From: Bosea sp. 29B
GTDB lineage: Bacteria; Pseudomonadota; Alphaproteobacteria; Rhizobiales; Beijerinckiaceae
Direction of reading: 5' to 3'
Length of the DNA stretch: 64,000 bases
Assembly (NCBI RefSeq): GCF_902506165.1
Contig: NZ_LR733817.1
Span: forward strand, 2,325,408-2,389,407
Made by a program: the position numbers and the translations under genes. A model generated the notes under the pieces. That model saw only the letters and a program-made list of their open reading frames with translations. It was not told the DNA's origin and searched no databases. Of the stretch, positions 53,628 through 62,537 are shown piece after piece. Numbering within the stretch: the first letter of the stretch is position 1; each line of letters starts with the position of its first letter.

Positions 53628-53641
53628 GTTTGTACACAAAC
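53628..53641. promoter_or_regulatory. Candidate operator near the reductase-like start
   Basis: GTTTG-TACA-CAAAC, 37 bases before the ATG at 53678. It keeps the TTGTAYRCAA core as TTGTACACAA. Confidence 0.65.
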
Positions 53642-53677
53642 AAAATCCTTAAGACCCGCTCTGCGGGAGGATCAAGC

Positions 53678-55162
53678 ATGGCGCTGGACGAAGCGAGCCC
53701 GGTCGCGGACGACAAGATCCGCTGCGATGCCTGCCCGGTGATGTGCTTCATCAAGCCGGGCGCCGTCGGCGCCTGCGACCGCTACGGCAATGTCGACGGC
53801 GAGCTGGTGCGGATGGAGCCGCATATCGTGCTCGAGCGCACGCTGGAGCATGGCGGCGAAATCGTTCCCTTCGCCGGATCGCGCGAGTGGGACGGCGAGA
53901 TCGTGCACCAGCAGGGTACCTTCATCACCGCGATCGGCGCCGGCACAACCTATCCCGACTACAAGCCGGCCCCGTTCATCGTCTCCTCGCAGGTTGACGG
54001 CGTCGACATGGTCACCGTCGTGACCGAGGGCATCTTCAGCTATTGCGGCGTCAAGGTGAAGATCGACACCGACCGCTTCCTCGGCCCGGAACAGGCGACG
54101 GTGCGCGTCGAGGGTGAGGCGATCGGCCACGTCACCACCGGCGAATACGGCTCGCAGATGCTTTCGCTCGGCGGCGTCCACCACCTCACCGGCGGCTCGA
54201 AGAAGGAGGGCCGCGTCACCTGCGACGCGCTGCTCCAGCTCAGCAACGGCAAGGCGGTCGAGCTCACCATCGACGAGGGCGAGACTGTCATCGTGCAGGC
54301 CGGCAAGCCGCCGATCGTCAACGGCATCCAGGAGAGCCGGATGCGCGTCGGCTGCGGCTCGGCGACGATCGGCATCTTCGCCAAGCAATGGCATGGCAAG
54401 GTCGACGAGGTCGTCGTCGTCGACGACCACATCACCGGCGTGCTCTCCGAGCATCAGGCCGGCAAGCTGCTCGGCATGGCCGGCACCGGCATCAAGATGA
54501 AGGGCCGTCGCTCGACGCCCGGCCGCTATTTCCAGGTGGCGCAGCCCGGCACCGGCTGGGGCGGCACCAATATCAGCGATCCGCTGACCATTCTCGGTCC
54601 GTTCGATCCCAAGGTCGCCTATCCCGGCCTGCGTCTGCTGATGGTCTCGACCACCGGCGAGCACGCCGCCTATTACGAGCTCGACGAGAACCTTCAGCCC
54701 GTCGAGACGCAGATGCCGCAGCCGCTGGTCGAACCGGTCGAGCGCATCGCCGAGAATTGCGAGCCGGCGCTCTCGACCGTGCTGTTCATCGGCGGCGCCG
54801 GCGGCTCGCTGCGTGCCGGCGTCACCGAGAATCCGGTCCGCCTGACCCGCTCGGTCAAGGATGCGCTGACCTATGTCACCTGCGGCGGCGCGCCGGTCTA
54901 TATCTGGCCGGGCGGCGGCATCACCTTCATGGTCGACGTCACCCGCCTGCCCGAGAACGCCTTCGGCTATGTGCCGACGCCGGCGCTGGTCGCGCCGCTC
55001 GAATTCACCATGAGCCTGACCGATTACGAGGCGCTTGGCGGCCATATGGACGCGATCCAGCCGCTGGCTTCGCTCAAGGGCGGCAGCCGCCTGCGCTTGC
55101 CGCAGCGCCCGGACAATCCCTGGCCGTTGGCGCCGGAGCAGCCGCGCCGCTCGCTCGGCTAG
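53678..55162 (+). CDS. 6-hydroxynicotinate reductase-like protein
   Basis: The 494-residue protein begins with a four-Cys motif typical of an Fe-S cluster, Cys16-x2-Cys19-x3-Cys23-x9-Cys33 (CDACPVMCFIKPGAVGAC), followed by a long region with several Gly-rich segments (LFIGGAGGSLRAGVTENP, YIWPGGGITFMVDVT). It matches what I recall as the 6-hydroxynicotinate reductase family, first known from anaerobic nicotinate fermentation, where the pyridine ring is partly reduced. Its occurrence in an aerobic-type alphaproteobacterium suggests another ring substrate or role. GGGAGGATCAAGC precedes the ATG. The UPF0280 gene starts four bases after its stop. Confidence 0.75.
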   Translation: MALDEASPVADDKIRCDACPVMCFIKPGAVGACDRYGNVDGELVRMEPHIVLERTLEHGGEIVPFAGSREWDGEIVHQQGTFITAIGAGTTYPDYKPAPFIVSSQVDGVDMVTVVTEGIFSYCGVKVKIDTDRFLGPEQATVRVEGEAIGHVTTGEYGSQMLSLGGVHHLTGGSKKEGRVTCDALLQLSNGKAVELTIDEGETVIVQAGKPPIVNGIQESRMRVGCGSATIGIFAKQWHGKVDEVVVVDDHITGVLSEHQAGKLLGMAGTGIKMKGRRSTPGRYFQVAQPGTGWGGTNISDPLTILGPFDPKVAYPGLRLLMVSTTGEHAAYYELDENLQPVETQMPQPLVEPVERIAENCEPALSTVLFIGGAGGSLRAGVTENPVRLTRSVKDALTYVTCGGAPVYIWPGGGITFMVDVTRLPENAFGYVPTPALVAPLEFTMSLTDYEALGGHMDAIQPLASLKGGSRLRLPQRPDNPWPLAPEQPRRSLG

Positions 55163-55166
55163 GCCG

Positions 55167-56054
55167 ATGTGGGAGAAGCCCTCCGCGCGGATTCTGCCGG
55201 ATGGCAGGCGCCTGCTCCTGCAGCAGGGGCCGATCGATCTCGTTATCGAGGCGGTTGGCGAGCAAAGCGCGGTCAAGGCCGCGCATGAGGCGGCCATCCT
55301 GCGCTTCGACGGTCTGCTTGCCGAACTCTGCGACGAGTTGAAGCTGCTGCGCACCGCCGTCAGCAGGACGAGCCCGCTGCCGCTCGGCCCAGTCGCCAGG
55401 CGCATGCATGCGGCGGTAGCTCCCTTCGCTGAGACCGGCTTCATCACGCCGATGGCGGCCGTCGCCGCCTCGGTCGCGCAGGAAATCCTCGGCGTGATGT
55501 GCCAGGCCGCGCCGCTCTCCCGCGCCTATGTCAACAATGGCGGCGATATCGCCCTCTATCTCGCTTCCGGCGAGCAGTTCCGTATCGGGCTGGTGAAGCG
55601 GCCCGATCGGCCGGAGTTCTTCGCCACCGCGACGATCCGGCCCGAGGACGGCGTCGCCGGCATCGCCACATCCGGCTATCCCGGCCGCAGCTTCTCATTG
55701 GGGATCGCCGAGGCGGTGACCGTGCTGGCGCCCACCGCGGCCATGGCCGATGCCGCCGCGACAGTGATCGCCAATGCGATCGATTTACCGGGCCATGCCG
55801 CAGTCGAGCGCCAGCCAGCCAGTTCCATCCAGAGCGACAGCGACCTTGGCGAGCGACTAGTCACCCGCCATGTCGGCCCGCTTGCCACCGGCGAGATCGA
55901 GACCGCGCTCGCCGCCGGCGTCGCTGAGGCGGAGCGCCTGCGCGCCACAGGCCTGATCGTCTCGGCCGCCATGCATCTTCAGGGCGTGAGCCGCACGCTT
56001 CCCACGCCTATGATCGTTCAAGAAGACCCCGAGAGGAGACTTGCCCGTGCCTGA
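55167..56054 (+). CDS. UPF0280 family protein (ApbE-like fold)
   Basis: This 295-residue protein has the UPF0280 pattern: DLVIEAVGE, PMAAVAASVAQEIL, AYVNNGGDIALYL, GIATSGYPGRSFSLGIAEAVTVLA and AAAATVIANAI. The family is related in fold to the flavin transferase ApbE, and the NNGGDIAL and AxAxATxIANAI segments resemble ApbE's FAD- and metal-binding regions. A role in attaching or handling flavin for the upstream reductase-like protein is a reasonable inference, unproven. It overlaps the first DUF1185 gene by eight bases. Confidence 0.82.
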   Translation: MWEKPSARILPDGRRLLLQQGPIDLVIEAVGEQSAVKAAHEAAILRFDGLLAELCDELKLLRTAVSRTSPLPLGPVARRMHAAVAPFAETGFITPMAAVAASVAQEILGVMCQAAPLSRAYVNNGGDIALYLASGEQFRIGLVKRPDRPEFFATATIRPEDGVAGIATSGYPGRSFSLGIAEAVTVLAPTAAMADAAATVIANAIDLPGHAAVERQPASSIQSDSDLGERLVTRHVGPLATGEIETALAAGVAEAERLRATGLIVSAAMHLQGVSRTLPTPMIVQEDPERRLARA

Positions 56055-56631
56055 GATCGCCGTCCGCAAATACGCCGTGACCGTCGAGGAGATCCATCAC
56101 GAGGGCGGCCCGGCCGCTGCGGTTCCGCTGAAGCGCGGCGCGGCGCTGGCCGTGATCGCCAACCCCTACGCCGGCCGCTATGTCGAGGACATCCAGGGCT
56201 TCATGGATGATCTGAAACCCTTCGGTCTCGCCATGGCGCAGCGCCTGCTCGCCGCGATGGGCGGCGATGCCAAGGCGATCCAGGGCTATGGCAAGGGCGC
56301 CATCGTCGGCGCCGCCGGCGAGCTCGAGCACGGCGCGCTCTGGCATGTACCGGGCGGCTACGCCATGCGCGAACTGCTGGGCGATGCCAAGGCGATCGTG
56401 CCTTCGACCAAGAAGGTCGGCGGCCCCGGCACGCGCCTCGACATCCCCGTCACCCACGTCAACGCGTCCTATGTCCGCAGCCATTTCGACTCCTTCGAGA
56501 TCGGCATCACCGACGCTCCCCGCGCCGACGAACTGCTGTTTGCGCTGGTGATGACGACCGGGCCGCGCATCCACGCCCGCGTCGGCGGGCTCAAGGCGAG
56601 CGAGATCAAGGGCGAGGACGGCCTGCGATGA
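56047..56631 (+). CDS. DUF1185 ('amino acid synthesis') family protein, first copy
   Basis: This 194-residue protein has the DUF1185 pattern AVIANPYAGRYVEDIQGFM, KAIQGYGKGAIVGAAGELEHGALWH, NASYVRSHFDSFEIGITDAPRADE and the end GEDGLR. The family name is historical; no activity is known to me. The start is probably GTG 56047, with GAGAGGAGAC upstream, rather than TTG 56041. It overlaps the second copy by ATGA at 56628-56631. The conserved Asn, Gly-Lys and His residues suggest an enzyme. Confidence 0.82.
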   Translation: MPEIAVRKYAVTVEEIHHEGGPAAAVPLKRGAALAVIANPYAGRYVEDIQGFMDDLKPFGLAMAQRLLAAMGGDAKAIQGYGKGAIVGAAGELEHGALWHVPGGYAMRELLGDAKAIVPSTKKVGGPGTRLDIPVTHVNASYVRSHFDSFEIGITDAPRADELLFALVMTTGPRIHARVGGLKASEIKGEDGLR

Positions 56632-57212
56632 AAGCCAGGATCCGCAAGATCGTCACCGTCCTCGACGAGACCCATAGCGAGCTTGGCCGTGCCGTCTCGC
56701 CGCCGATCAAGCGCGCTGCCGCCGTCGCGGTGATCGCCAATCCCTTCGCCGGCACCTATCAGGATGACCTCTCCGAGCTGATCGATATCGGCGAGGAGCT
56801 CGGCGACCTGCTCGGCCGCCATGCGCTGGCGGCGCTCGGCATCGAGGGCGAGGCGGTCCAGGGCTATGGCAAGGCCGCCGCCGTCGGCGAGGACGGCGAA
56901 CTGGAGCATGCCGCCGCGATCCTGCATCCCAAGCTCGGCGCGCCCCTGCGCAAGCTGCTCGGCAAGGCGCCGGCCCTGATCCCGTCCTCGAAGAAGCGAG
57001 GCTCGCTCGGTGTCGTCCTCGACGTGCCGCTCGGCCACAAGGCCGCGGCCTATGTCCGCAGTCATTTCGACGGCATGGAAGTGCGCATTCCCGACGCGCC
57101 GCGCGCCGGCGAGATCGTCGTCGCGGTCGCCCTGACTAGCGGCGGCCGGCCCTTGCCGCGCGTCGGCGGGCTCACCCATGCCGAGGCGAAGGGCGAGGAC
57201 GGTTTGCGGTAG
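56628..57212 (+). CDS. DUF1185 ('amino acid synthesis') family protein, second copy
   Basis: This 194-residue paralogue is exactly the same length as the first copy. Shared blocks are AVIANPFAGTYQDD, VQGYGKAA, GELEHAAA, AYVRSHFDGMEV, DAPRAGEI and GEDGLR, while the regions between differ widely, so the duplication is old. Tandem retention with coupled translation suggests a hetero-oligomer whose subunits both keep the pocket residues. It is the last gene of the operon. Confidence 0.82.
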   Translation: MKARIRKIVTVLDETHSELGRAVSPPIKRAAAVAVIANPFAGTYQDDLSELIDIGEELGDLLGRHALAALGIEGEAVQGYGKAAAVGEDGELEHAAAILHPKLGAPLRKLLGKAPALIPSSKKRGSLGVVLDVPLGHKAAAYVRSHFDGMEVRIPDAPRAGEIVVAVALTSGGRPLPRVGGLTHAEAKGEDGLR

Positions 57213-57319
57213 TTCACTTCCTTCTTCTCGGAGCGTCTTGCGAATAGCACGAAAGGCGGCGAAGCTGAAGGCGAGGAGCCTGCATTCATCATGGCTCAAT
57301 CTTGTGCATGGGCTGAGCC

Positions 57320-57766
57320 ATGAAGCTCTATTCGTTCGCCTCCGATAACCTGACGAATATCTGGGCAGGAATAGGTGCTGGGCTATGGGCAGTTGGGGAG
57401 AGCGACGATTCGACGTTTGTCAAAGGGCGTATAACGAAGGCTGATCGTATGCCAATTGGCGCTTTTGGCATTCTCTATTGTAATGAGACTCGTAGCCTTA
57501 CCGTTCCATTCGTCGTTTACTCCAAAGCCGACCCTGAACGAACCGAGTCGCAGGTATGGTCGAAGTCTTGGGTTCTTCCGTTTTTAATTAAACCGTTGGG
57601 CACGCCGCGTCGGCAATTGTCCCGAGATCGCGCGCGAGAGATTTTGCTGTCGTTATCCGGCAAGCGGTTCGAAAGTCTTTTTCTCGTTCAAGGCCAGTTT
57701 GCATTTCAAGCAACCGACGTGGCAGACGAGGATTGGGCAGTTCTTATCCGGGAGCTCGCCGAATAA
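57320..57766 (+). CDS. Hypothetical protein, possibly PUA/EVE-like, of lower G+C
   Basis: This is a 148-residue soluble protein (MKLYSFASDNLTNIWAGIGAGLWAVGES…). The alternation of Trp, Gly and short hydrophobic strands (GAFGILYCN, VPFVVYSKA, SWVLPFLIKPLG) is reminiscent of the EVE/PUA-like fold that binds modified bases, but no signature is decisive. Its codons and base composition are clearly poorer in G+C than those of its neighbours, which suggests recent acquisition. It stands alone between the DUF1185 operon and the convergent xylose transporter. Confidence 0.6.
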   Translation: MKLYSFASDNLTNIWAGIGAGLWAVGESDDSTFVKGRITKADRMPIGAFGILYCNETRSLTVPFVVYSKADPERTESQVWSKSWVLPFLIKPLGTPRRQLSRDRAREILLSLSGKRFESLFLVQGQFAFQATDVADEDWAVLIRELAE

Positions 57767-57792
57767 GGCAACGCGCGCTTTCGCGAACAGCG

Positions 57793-58572
57793 CTAGCTGC
57801 GTAGCGCGCCCGGCCCGGCCACAGCGCCGGGCGGGCATTTGCCGGAAATAATCATGCCCAGCACTTCGTCCTGCGTGACGTCGCGGACATGGGCGGTGCC
57901 GACGACCTTGCCGTTCTTCATCACGCTGACGCGGTCGGCGAGGTCGAAGACATCGTGCAAATCATGGCTGATCAGGAAGATGCCGATGCCCTGCTTCTTC
58001 AGCTCGAGGATGAGGTCGGCGACCTGCTTGGTCTCGGCCGGGCCGAGCGCTGCGGTCGGCTCGTCCATGATCAGCACCCGCGCGTCGAAATAGATCGCGC
58101 GGGCGATCGCGACCGACTGGCGCTGGCCGCCGGAAAGCGCCTTCACCGGCTCCTTGAAGCGGCGGAAATGCGGGTTGAGCCGGCCCATCACCTTGCGGGT
58201 CTCGGCCTCCATCGCGCTGTCGTCGAGCGTGCCCCAGGAGGTCAGGAGCTCGCGACCGAGGAAGATGTTAGCAGCGGCGTCGACATTATCCGCCAGAGCG
58301 AGCGTCTGGTAGATCGTCTCGATGCCGTGGCGCTTGGCGTCGCGTGGGCTGGAGATCGCGACAGGCTCGCCGGCGATCCTGATCTCGCCGGCATCGGCGC
58401 GATAGGCCCCCGACAGGATCTTGATCAGCGTCGACTTGCCGGCGCCGTTATGGCCGAGCAGGCCGACGACCTCGCCGGCATGGAGATCGACGCTCGCATG
58501 GTCGACGGCCTTGATGCCGCCGAAGGCGATCGAGATCTCGCGCATCTCGACGAGGGGCGTAGTTGCGTCCAT
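57793..58572 (-). CDS. xylG: ABC transporter ATP-binding protein, XylG-like (single domain)
   Basis: This 259-residue protein is one ABC domain with Walker [10 protein letters not shown], signature [15 protein letters not shown], Walker [12 protein letters not shown] and switch His in SHDLHDV. It is the single-domain form; E. coli XylG is a double-domain protein of about 510 residues. It is downstream of xylH and xylF in the same direction, with an 11-base gap. Confidence 0.88.
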   Translation of the reverse strand: MDATTPLVEMREISIAFGGIKAVDHASVDLHAGEVVGLLGHNGAGKSTLIKILSGAYRADAGEIRIAGEPVAISSPRDAKRHGIETIYQTLALADNVDAAANIFLGRELLTSWGTLDDSAMEAETRKVMGRLNPHFRRFKEPVKALSGGQRQSVAIARAIYFDARVLIMDEPTAALGPAETKQVADLILELKKQGIGIFLISHDLHDVFDLADRVSVMKNGKVVGTAHVRDVTQDEVLGMIISGKCPPGAVAGPGALRS

Positions 58573-58583
58573 GGCGCCCTCCT

Positions 58584-59888
58584 TCAGCCCAGCCGCTTGC
58601 GATAGAGCCCGTCGAGCCAGACGGCGAGGACGAGCACGATGCCGACGACGATGTTCTGCAGCGGAGTGTCGACGCCGATCAGCACCATGCCCGACTGCAG
58701 CGACTGCATCACCAGGGCGCCCAGCATCGCGCCGGCGATGGTGCCGACGCCGCCGGCGAGCGAGGTGCCGCCGATCACCGCCGCGGCGATGACATAGAGC
58801 TCGTCGAGCTGGCCGGCCGAATTGGTCGCGGCATTGAGGCGGGCGGTCGAGATGCAGGCGGCGATGCCGACCAGCATGCCCATCAGCCCGTAGACCAGCA
58901 TCAGCACTTTGCGCGTATTGACGCCGGAGAGCTGGGCTGCCTCGGGATTGCCGCCGATCGAGAAGACATAGCGGCCGAAGCGCAGGCGCCGCGCCAGGAA
59001 GCTCATGGCGACGCCGACCGCGAGCGCCAGCAGCACCGGCACGGCAAGGCCATGGCCGATCACGAGCCCGCCCTCGGGCCAGCTTCCGCCCTTCGCCTCG
59101 ACGAGGCGGCGGGCGACACCGGCCGGCAGGGCATAGGCATTGGCGATCGCGACCGCGCCGATCACCGTGCCGCAGGCGAGCGCGGCGAGCACGATCTCGG
59201 CCCAGAGCGGGCGCAGGGCGAAGCCATAACGCTTGCGCCGGCGCCGCGCGAAGCCGATGCCGGCAACGATCAGGGCGCAGATGACGAGGCCGATCGCCCA
59301 GGAGGCGGTGGTGCCGATCGCCCCCTCGATGCCGCCGCCGAGCGGGCGGAAGCGCGAATCCATCGGCGCGATGGTCTGGCCCTGCGTCACCCACCAGGCG
59401 CCGCCGCGCCAGACCAGGAGCCCACCGAGCGTGACGATGAAGGAGGGGATGGCGAGATAGGCGATCAGCGCGCCCTGGAACAGGCCGATCAGCCCGCCGA
59501 GCGCGACCGCCGCCGCGATCGAGATCAGCCAGGTCGCCGGATGCTCGAAGCCGATCAGATCGGGCAGCAAGCGGGCCTGGATGAGGCCGGTGACCATGCC
59601 GACGAAGCCGAGCATCGAGCCGACTGAGAGGTCGATATTGCGGGTGACGATGACCAGAACCATGCCGCAGGCCATCACCGCAACCGAAGCGGTCTGGACC
59701 GAAAGGTTCCAGAGATTGCGCGGCGTCAGGAAGGCGCCGCCCGAGAGCCAGTTGAAGCCGAGCCAGATGGCTGCCAGCGCGGCGATCATGCCGACCATCC
59801 GCGCGTCGAACTCGATCGCGCGCAGATGATCGGCGAACGTCTTCACATCCTGCGACGGCGCTGCCGGCGCGGGTGCAGCTTCAGTCAC
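58584..59888 (-). CDS. xylH: ABC transporter permease, XylH-like
   Basis: This 434-residue inner-membrane protein has about 12 hydrophobic segments. The sugar-permease marks are [57 protein letters not shown] and [21 protein letters not shown]. The long form with an extra central loop is typical of XylH. It overlaps the end of xylF by eight bases. Confidence 0.88.
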   Translation of the reverse strand: MTEAAPAPAAPSQDVKTFADHLRAIEFDARMVGMIAALAAIWLGFNWLSGGAFLTPRNLWNLSVQTASVAVMACGMVLVIVTRNIDLSVGSMLGFVGMVTGLIQARLLPDLIGFEHPATWLISIAAAVALGGLIGLFQGALIAYLAIPSFIVTLGGLLVWRGGAWWVTQGQTIAPMDSRFRPLGGGIEGAIGTTASWAIGLVICALIVAGIGFARRRRKRYGFALRPLWAEIVLAALACGTVIGAVAIANAYALPAGVARRLVEAKGGSWPEGGLVIGHGLAVPVLLALAVGVAMSFLARRLRFGRYVFSIGGNPEAAQLSGVNTRKVLMLVYGLMGMLVGIAACISTARLNAATNSAGQLDELYVIAAAVIGGTSLAGGVGTIAGAMLGALVMQSLQSGMVLIGVDTPLQNIVVGIVLVLAVWLDGLYRKRLG

Positions 59889-60930
59889 AGGCCTTGACCT
59901 TGCCGGCGGCGACGCCCTGGCAGACGGCGGCCTTCGGCGCCCAGCCGGCGTCGATCACCACGCCGAGATTGTCCTTGGTCACCGGAACCGGCTTCAGGAA
60001 CAGCGCGGTCATCTTGGCCTTGCTCGGGCCCTGGTCCCAGCTGGTCGTGCCGGCGATATCGGTCAGCTTGGCGCCGCCGGCGAGTTTGATTGCGATCTCG
60101 CCGGCATTGCGCCCGAGCTCGCGCGCATCCTTCCAGATCGTCACTGTCTGAGTGCCGAGTGCGATACGGTTCAACGCGGCGCGGTCGGCATCCTGGCCGG
60201 TGACCGGGACCGAGCCGGCGAGCCCCTGGGCGGTCAATGCCGCGATCGCGCCACCGGCCGTCCCGTCATTGGCGGCAACGACGACATCGACCTTGTTGGC
60301 GTTGCGCGTCAGGATCTGCTCCATATTGCGCTGGGCATTCGCCGGCAGCCAGTTGTCGGTGAAGGCCTCGCCGATGTTCTTGATCTTGCCTGCGTCGATG
60401 GCGGGCTTCAGGATTTCGATCGAACCATTGAAAAAGAAGGCGGCGTTGGGATCGGCGCTCGAGCCCTTGATGAAGGCGTAGTTGCCCTCTGGCTTCGCCT
60501 TCAGGATCTCGCGCGCCATCATCCGGCCGACTTCGACATTGTCGAAGGTCAGGTAGAAAGCCTGCGGGATCTCGATCAGCCGGTCGTACCCGACCACCGG
60601 AATGCCCTCGTCGACCGCCTTCTGCACCGCCGGGCGGATCGCCTGCGCATCCTGCGCCAGCACGATGATCGCCTTGGCGCCGCGGGCGATCAGGCTCTCG
60701 ACATCGGTGAGCTGCTTGGCCGGCGAGGATTGGGCGTCGGCCGAGAGATAGGTGCCGCCGACCTTCTCGATCGCGGCCTTGATTGCCGCCTCGTCGGTCT
60801 TCCAGCGCTCCTCCTGGAAGTTCGACCAGCTGACCCCGATCACCGGGCCCTTGCTCTGGGCGAAAGCGGGGAATGCGCTGCCGAAGGCCGCGAGCGCGAA
60901 GCCCGCGGCGAGAAAATGGCGTCTCAACAC
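59881..60930 (-). CDS. xylF: D-xylose-type ABC transporter substrate-binding protein XylF
   Basis: The 349-residue periplasmic protein has a signal peptide ([25 protein letters not shown]) and the XylF pattern: [71 protein letters not shown] and [14 protein letters not shown]. The ERW, GYDRLI and GQDAD segments carry the D-xylose ligands in known XylF proteins. It heads the xylFHG operon. No xylose isomerase, kinase or regulator gene is adjacent in the window. Confidence 0.92.
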   Translation of the reverse strand: MLRRHFLAAGFALAAFGSAFPAFAQSKGPVIGVSWSNFQEERWKTDEAAIKAAIEKVGGTYLSADAQSSPAKQLTDVESLIARGAKAIIVLAQDAQAIRPAVQKAVDEGIPVVGYDRLIEIPQAFYLTFDNVEVGRMMAREILKAKPEGNYAFIKGSSADPNAAFFFNGSIEILKPAIDAGKIKNIGEAFTDNWLPANAQRNMEQILTRNANKVDVVVAANDGTAGGAIAALTAQGLAGSVPVTGQDADRAALNRIALGTQTVTIWKDARELGRNAGEIAIKLAGGAKLTDIAGTTSWDQGPSKAKMTALFLKPVPVTKDNLGVVIDAGWAPKAAVCQGVAAGKVKACD

Positions 60931-61151
60931 GGCGTTTCTCCCTCGTTTGCGGCCGCGCGCTTTCGTGCGGCGCGTCGGATTGGAGGGAAGGTGATCTGAT
61001 CAGCCCGGACCCGTCAAGCTCACATTGAAGGCAGTGTCGATTGCACGCAGGACGCGCATGTAATCGATTTCGCCTGCGGACGAGCGATTGGTTCCGGATG
61101 GGATTTCATGTGACGGCACGTGGCGTCATTCGCCGGCAAGACCCAAGGGGG

Positions 61152-62384
61152 CTAGCGACAGAGCGTGGCACGCAGGTTCGGCAGGCGCAGCACCTCAGCG
61201 GCAGTCCCGGTGCGCTGCCAGCTGGCAGGGCTGCTGTCCTCGGCCGGTGGGTCGACACGCAGGAAGACGGCGCTCCGATCAGTAAGTCGGCAAATGAACT
61301 CGCGCTGAATCTCGGCCGTCATCGGCCCCTCGGGTGCAGAGCCGTCCTCGTTCGACGCGACGATCAGCGGGCTCCCAGGCAGGGTTATCGTGACGGTCCG
61401 CAAGCGTGTCGGAAGCGCTGCCTGGCCGATGAAGAGCTGAAACTGCAGGGCGGCCGTCTGCTGGTACCGACCCTCTCCGACCGACAGCGCCAATCGCAGG
61501 ATGCTGCCGCGATGCGGGCCGAGCTCGACCGAGCCGATCGGGGTAGCCGGCGCGACCAGCGTTGCCGGCAGCACTGGTGCCGCGCCTAGGTTGGCAGGTC
61601 CGGTCGAGCCTCGCAGGGACCTGGAGGTCGAGAAGGCGAGCGAAGCCGGCCCGACTTCCGTCGCGATCGTGGTCGCCTGCATCTCGTCGGGCTTGAGGTA
61701 GCGCATCGTGTCGGCGGGCGTGGACACGGTCACCTCGAGGAAGGAGCGGTCGAGCCCCATCGCTTCGAGATAGCGCCTCATCTTGGCGTCGATTTCGCCG
61801 GTCGCCTGCTCCTGCTTGACCGTCCGTGTTTCCGTTCTCTCGTCGACCAGTTCCTTGCGCCCGCGCACGATCTTGTAGTCGCGCACCGTCGTGGTTTCGG
61901 TCTCGACGATGGTCTGCTGGTGCACGCCGATGCGCGATTGCGGCGGGATGATCCGGCGTTGCCCTCCGGCAAGGAGAAGCGTGCAGGCCGAGGCGCAGAG
62001 CGGACTGCGCTCGTCGATCGTGCCGAGCGCCGGGTCGCGCTGGCTGAAGACGGTGCGGGCGACGGCGATGTCGAGGCCGCTCTTGCGGACGAGCTCGCCC
62101 ATGGCGATCGCCGTCTCGACCGTGCCGCCGGTCGAGTAGACCAGCAGCGGCAGCTTGCGCCCGTTCAGCTCGGCGAGCGCCCGGCGCAGTTCGGCGAGCG
62201 TGTCCTTGCCGATCGCGCCCTGGGCGGCGAGCCATTCGCGGCAATCGGGTTCGCAGGGCTCGGCGCTGCGCGTCAGCACGATGCGCATCGGCTCCGGCGG
62301 AGGTGCCGCAGCAGGCTTGTCCTGCGCCACAGCCGGCAAGGCGGCTAGGCACAGGGCGAACGCCAGGAGACGGGCGATGCGCAT
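61152..62384 (-). CDS. Exported ClpP/crotonase-fold protein (COG3904-like)
   Basis: This 410-residue protein has a signal peptide (MRIARLLAFALCLAALPAVAQ) and, in residues 60-190, a ClpP-like fold. YSTGGTVETAIAMGELVRKSGLDIAV is the substrate strand and helix, CASACTLLLAGGQRRIIPP holds the Ser at the nucleophile position, and SRIGVHQ holds the His. The middle (residues 165-195) is charged and likely coiled, and the C-terminal 150 residues form an unrecognised strand-rich domain. Relatives are periplasmic proteins of unknown function. ATG 62384 is preferred over an upstream ATG that would mask the signal peptide. Confidence 0.75.
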   Translation of the reverse strand: MRIARLLAFALCLAALPAVAQDKPAAAPPPEPMRIVLTRSAEPCEPDCREWLAAQGAIGKDTLAELRRALAELNGRKLPLLVYSTGGTVETAIAMGELVRKSGLDIAVARTVFSQRDPALGTIDERSPLCASACTLLLAGGQRRIIPPQSRIGVHQQTIVETETTTVRDYKIVRGRKELVDERTETRTVKQEQATGEIDAKMRRYLEAMGLDRSFLEVTVSTPADTMRYLKPDEMQATTIATEVGPASLAFSTSRSLRGSTGPANLGAAPVLPATLVAPATPIGSVELGPHRGSILRLALSVGEGRYQQTAALQFQLFIGQAALPTRLRTVTITLPGSPLIVASNEDGSAPEGPMTAEIQREFICRLTDRSAVFLRVDPPAEDSSPASWQRTGTAAEVLRLPNLRATLCR

Positions 62385-62537
62385 CACGGAGTCGGCGGCC
62401 TCAACTGCAATTGCGCAAGGGAAACCCAGGCGCGGGGATTTGACAACAGTCTCCCTGCCCCGTCGCATGGACAGTGAGACAGCGTAAACGCTTTCGCTTG
62501 GCGGTTGGGCTTCTTTGAGGCGCTCTCGCGGCCGATT

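Larger units (their letters stand above)
53287..53677. other. Divergent promoter region of the pyridine-type cluster
   Basis: These 391 bases between the nadC-like and reductase-like genes hold three related palindromes (53326-53341, 53460-53477, 53628-53641) and no gene that I can support. One palindrome lies close to each start and one in the middle, as expected for a co-regulated divergent pair. Confidence 0.6.

Noticed and set aside
58563..59627. Plus-strand open frame opposite xylH
   Set aside because: The translation is extreme in Asp, Glu, Gly and Arg, as expected for the reverse of a membrane-protein gene.
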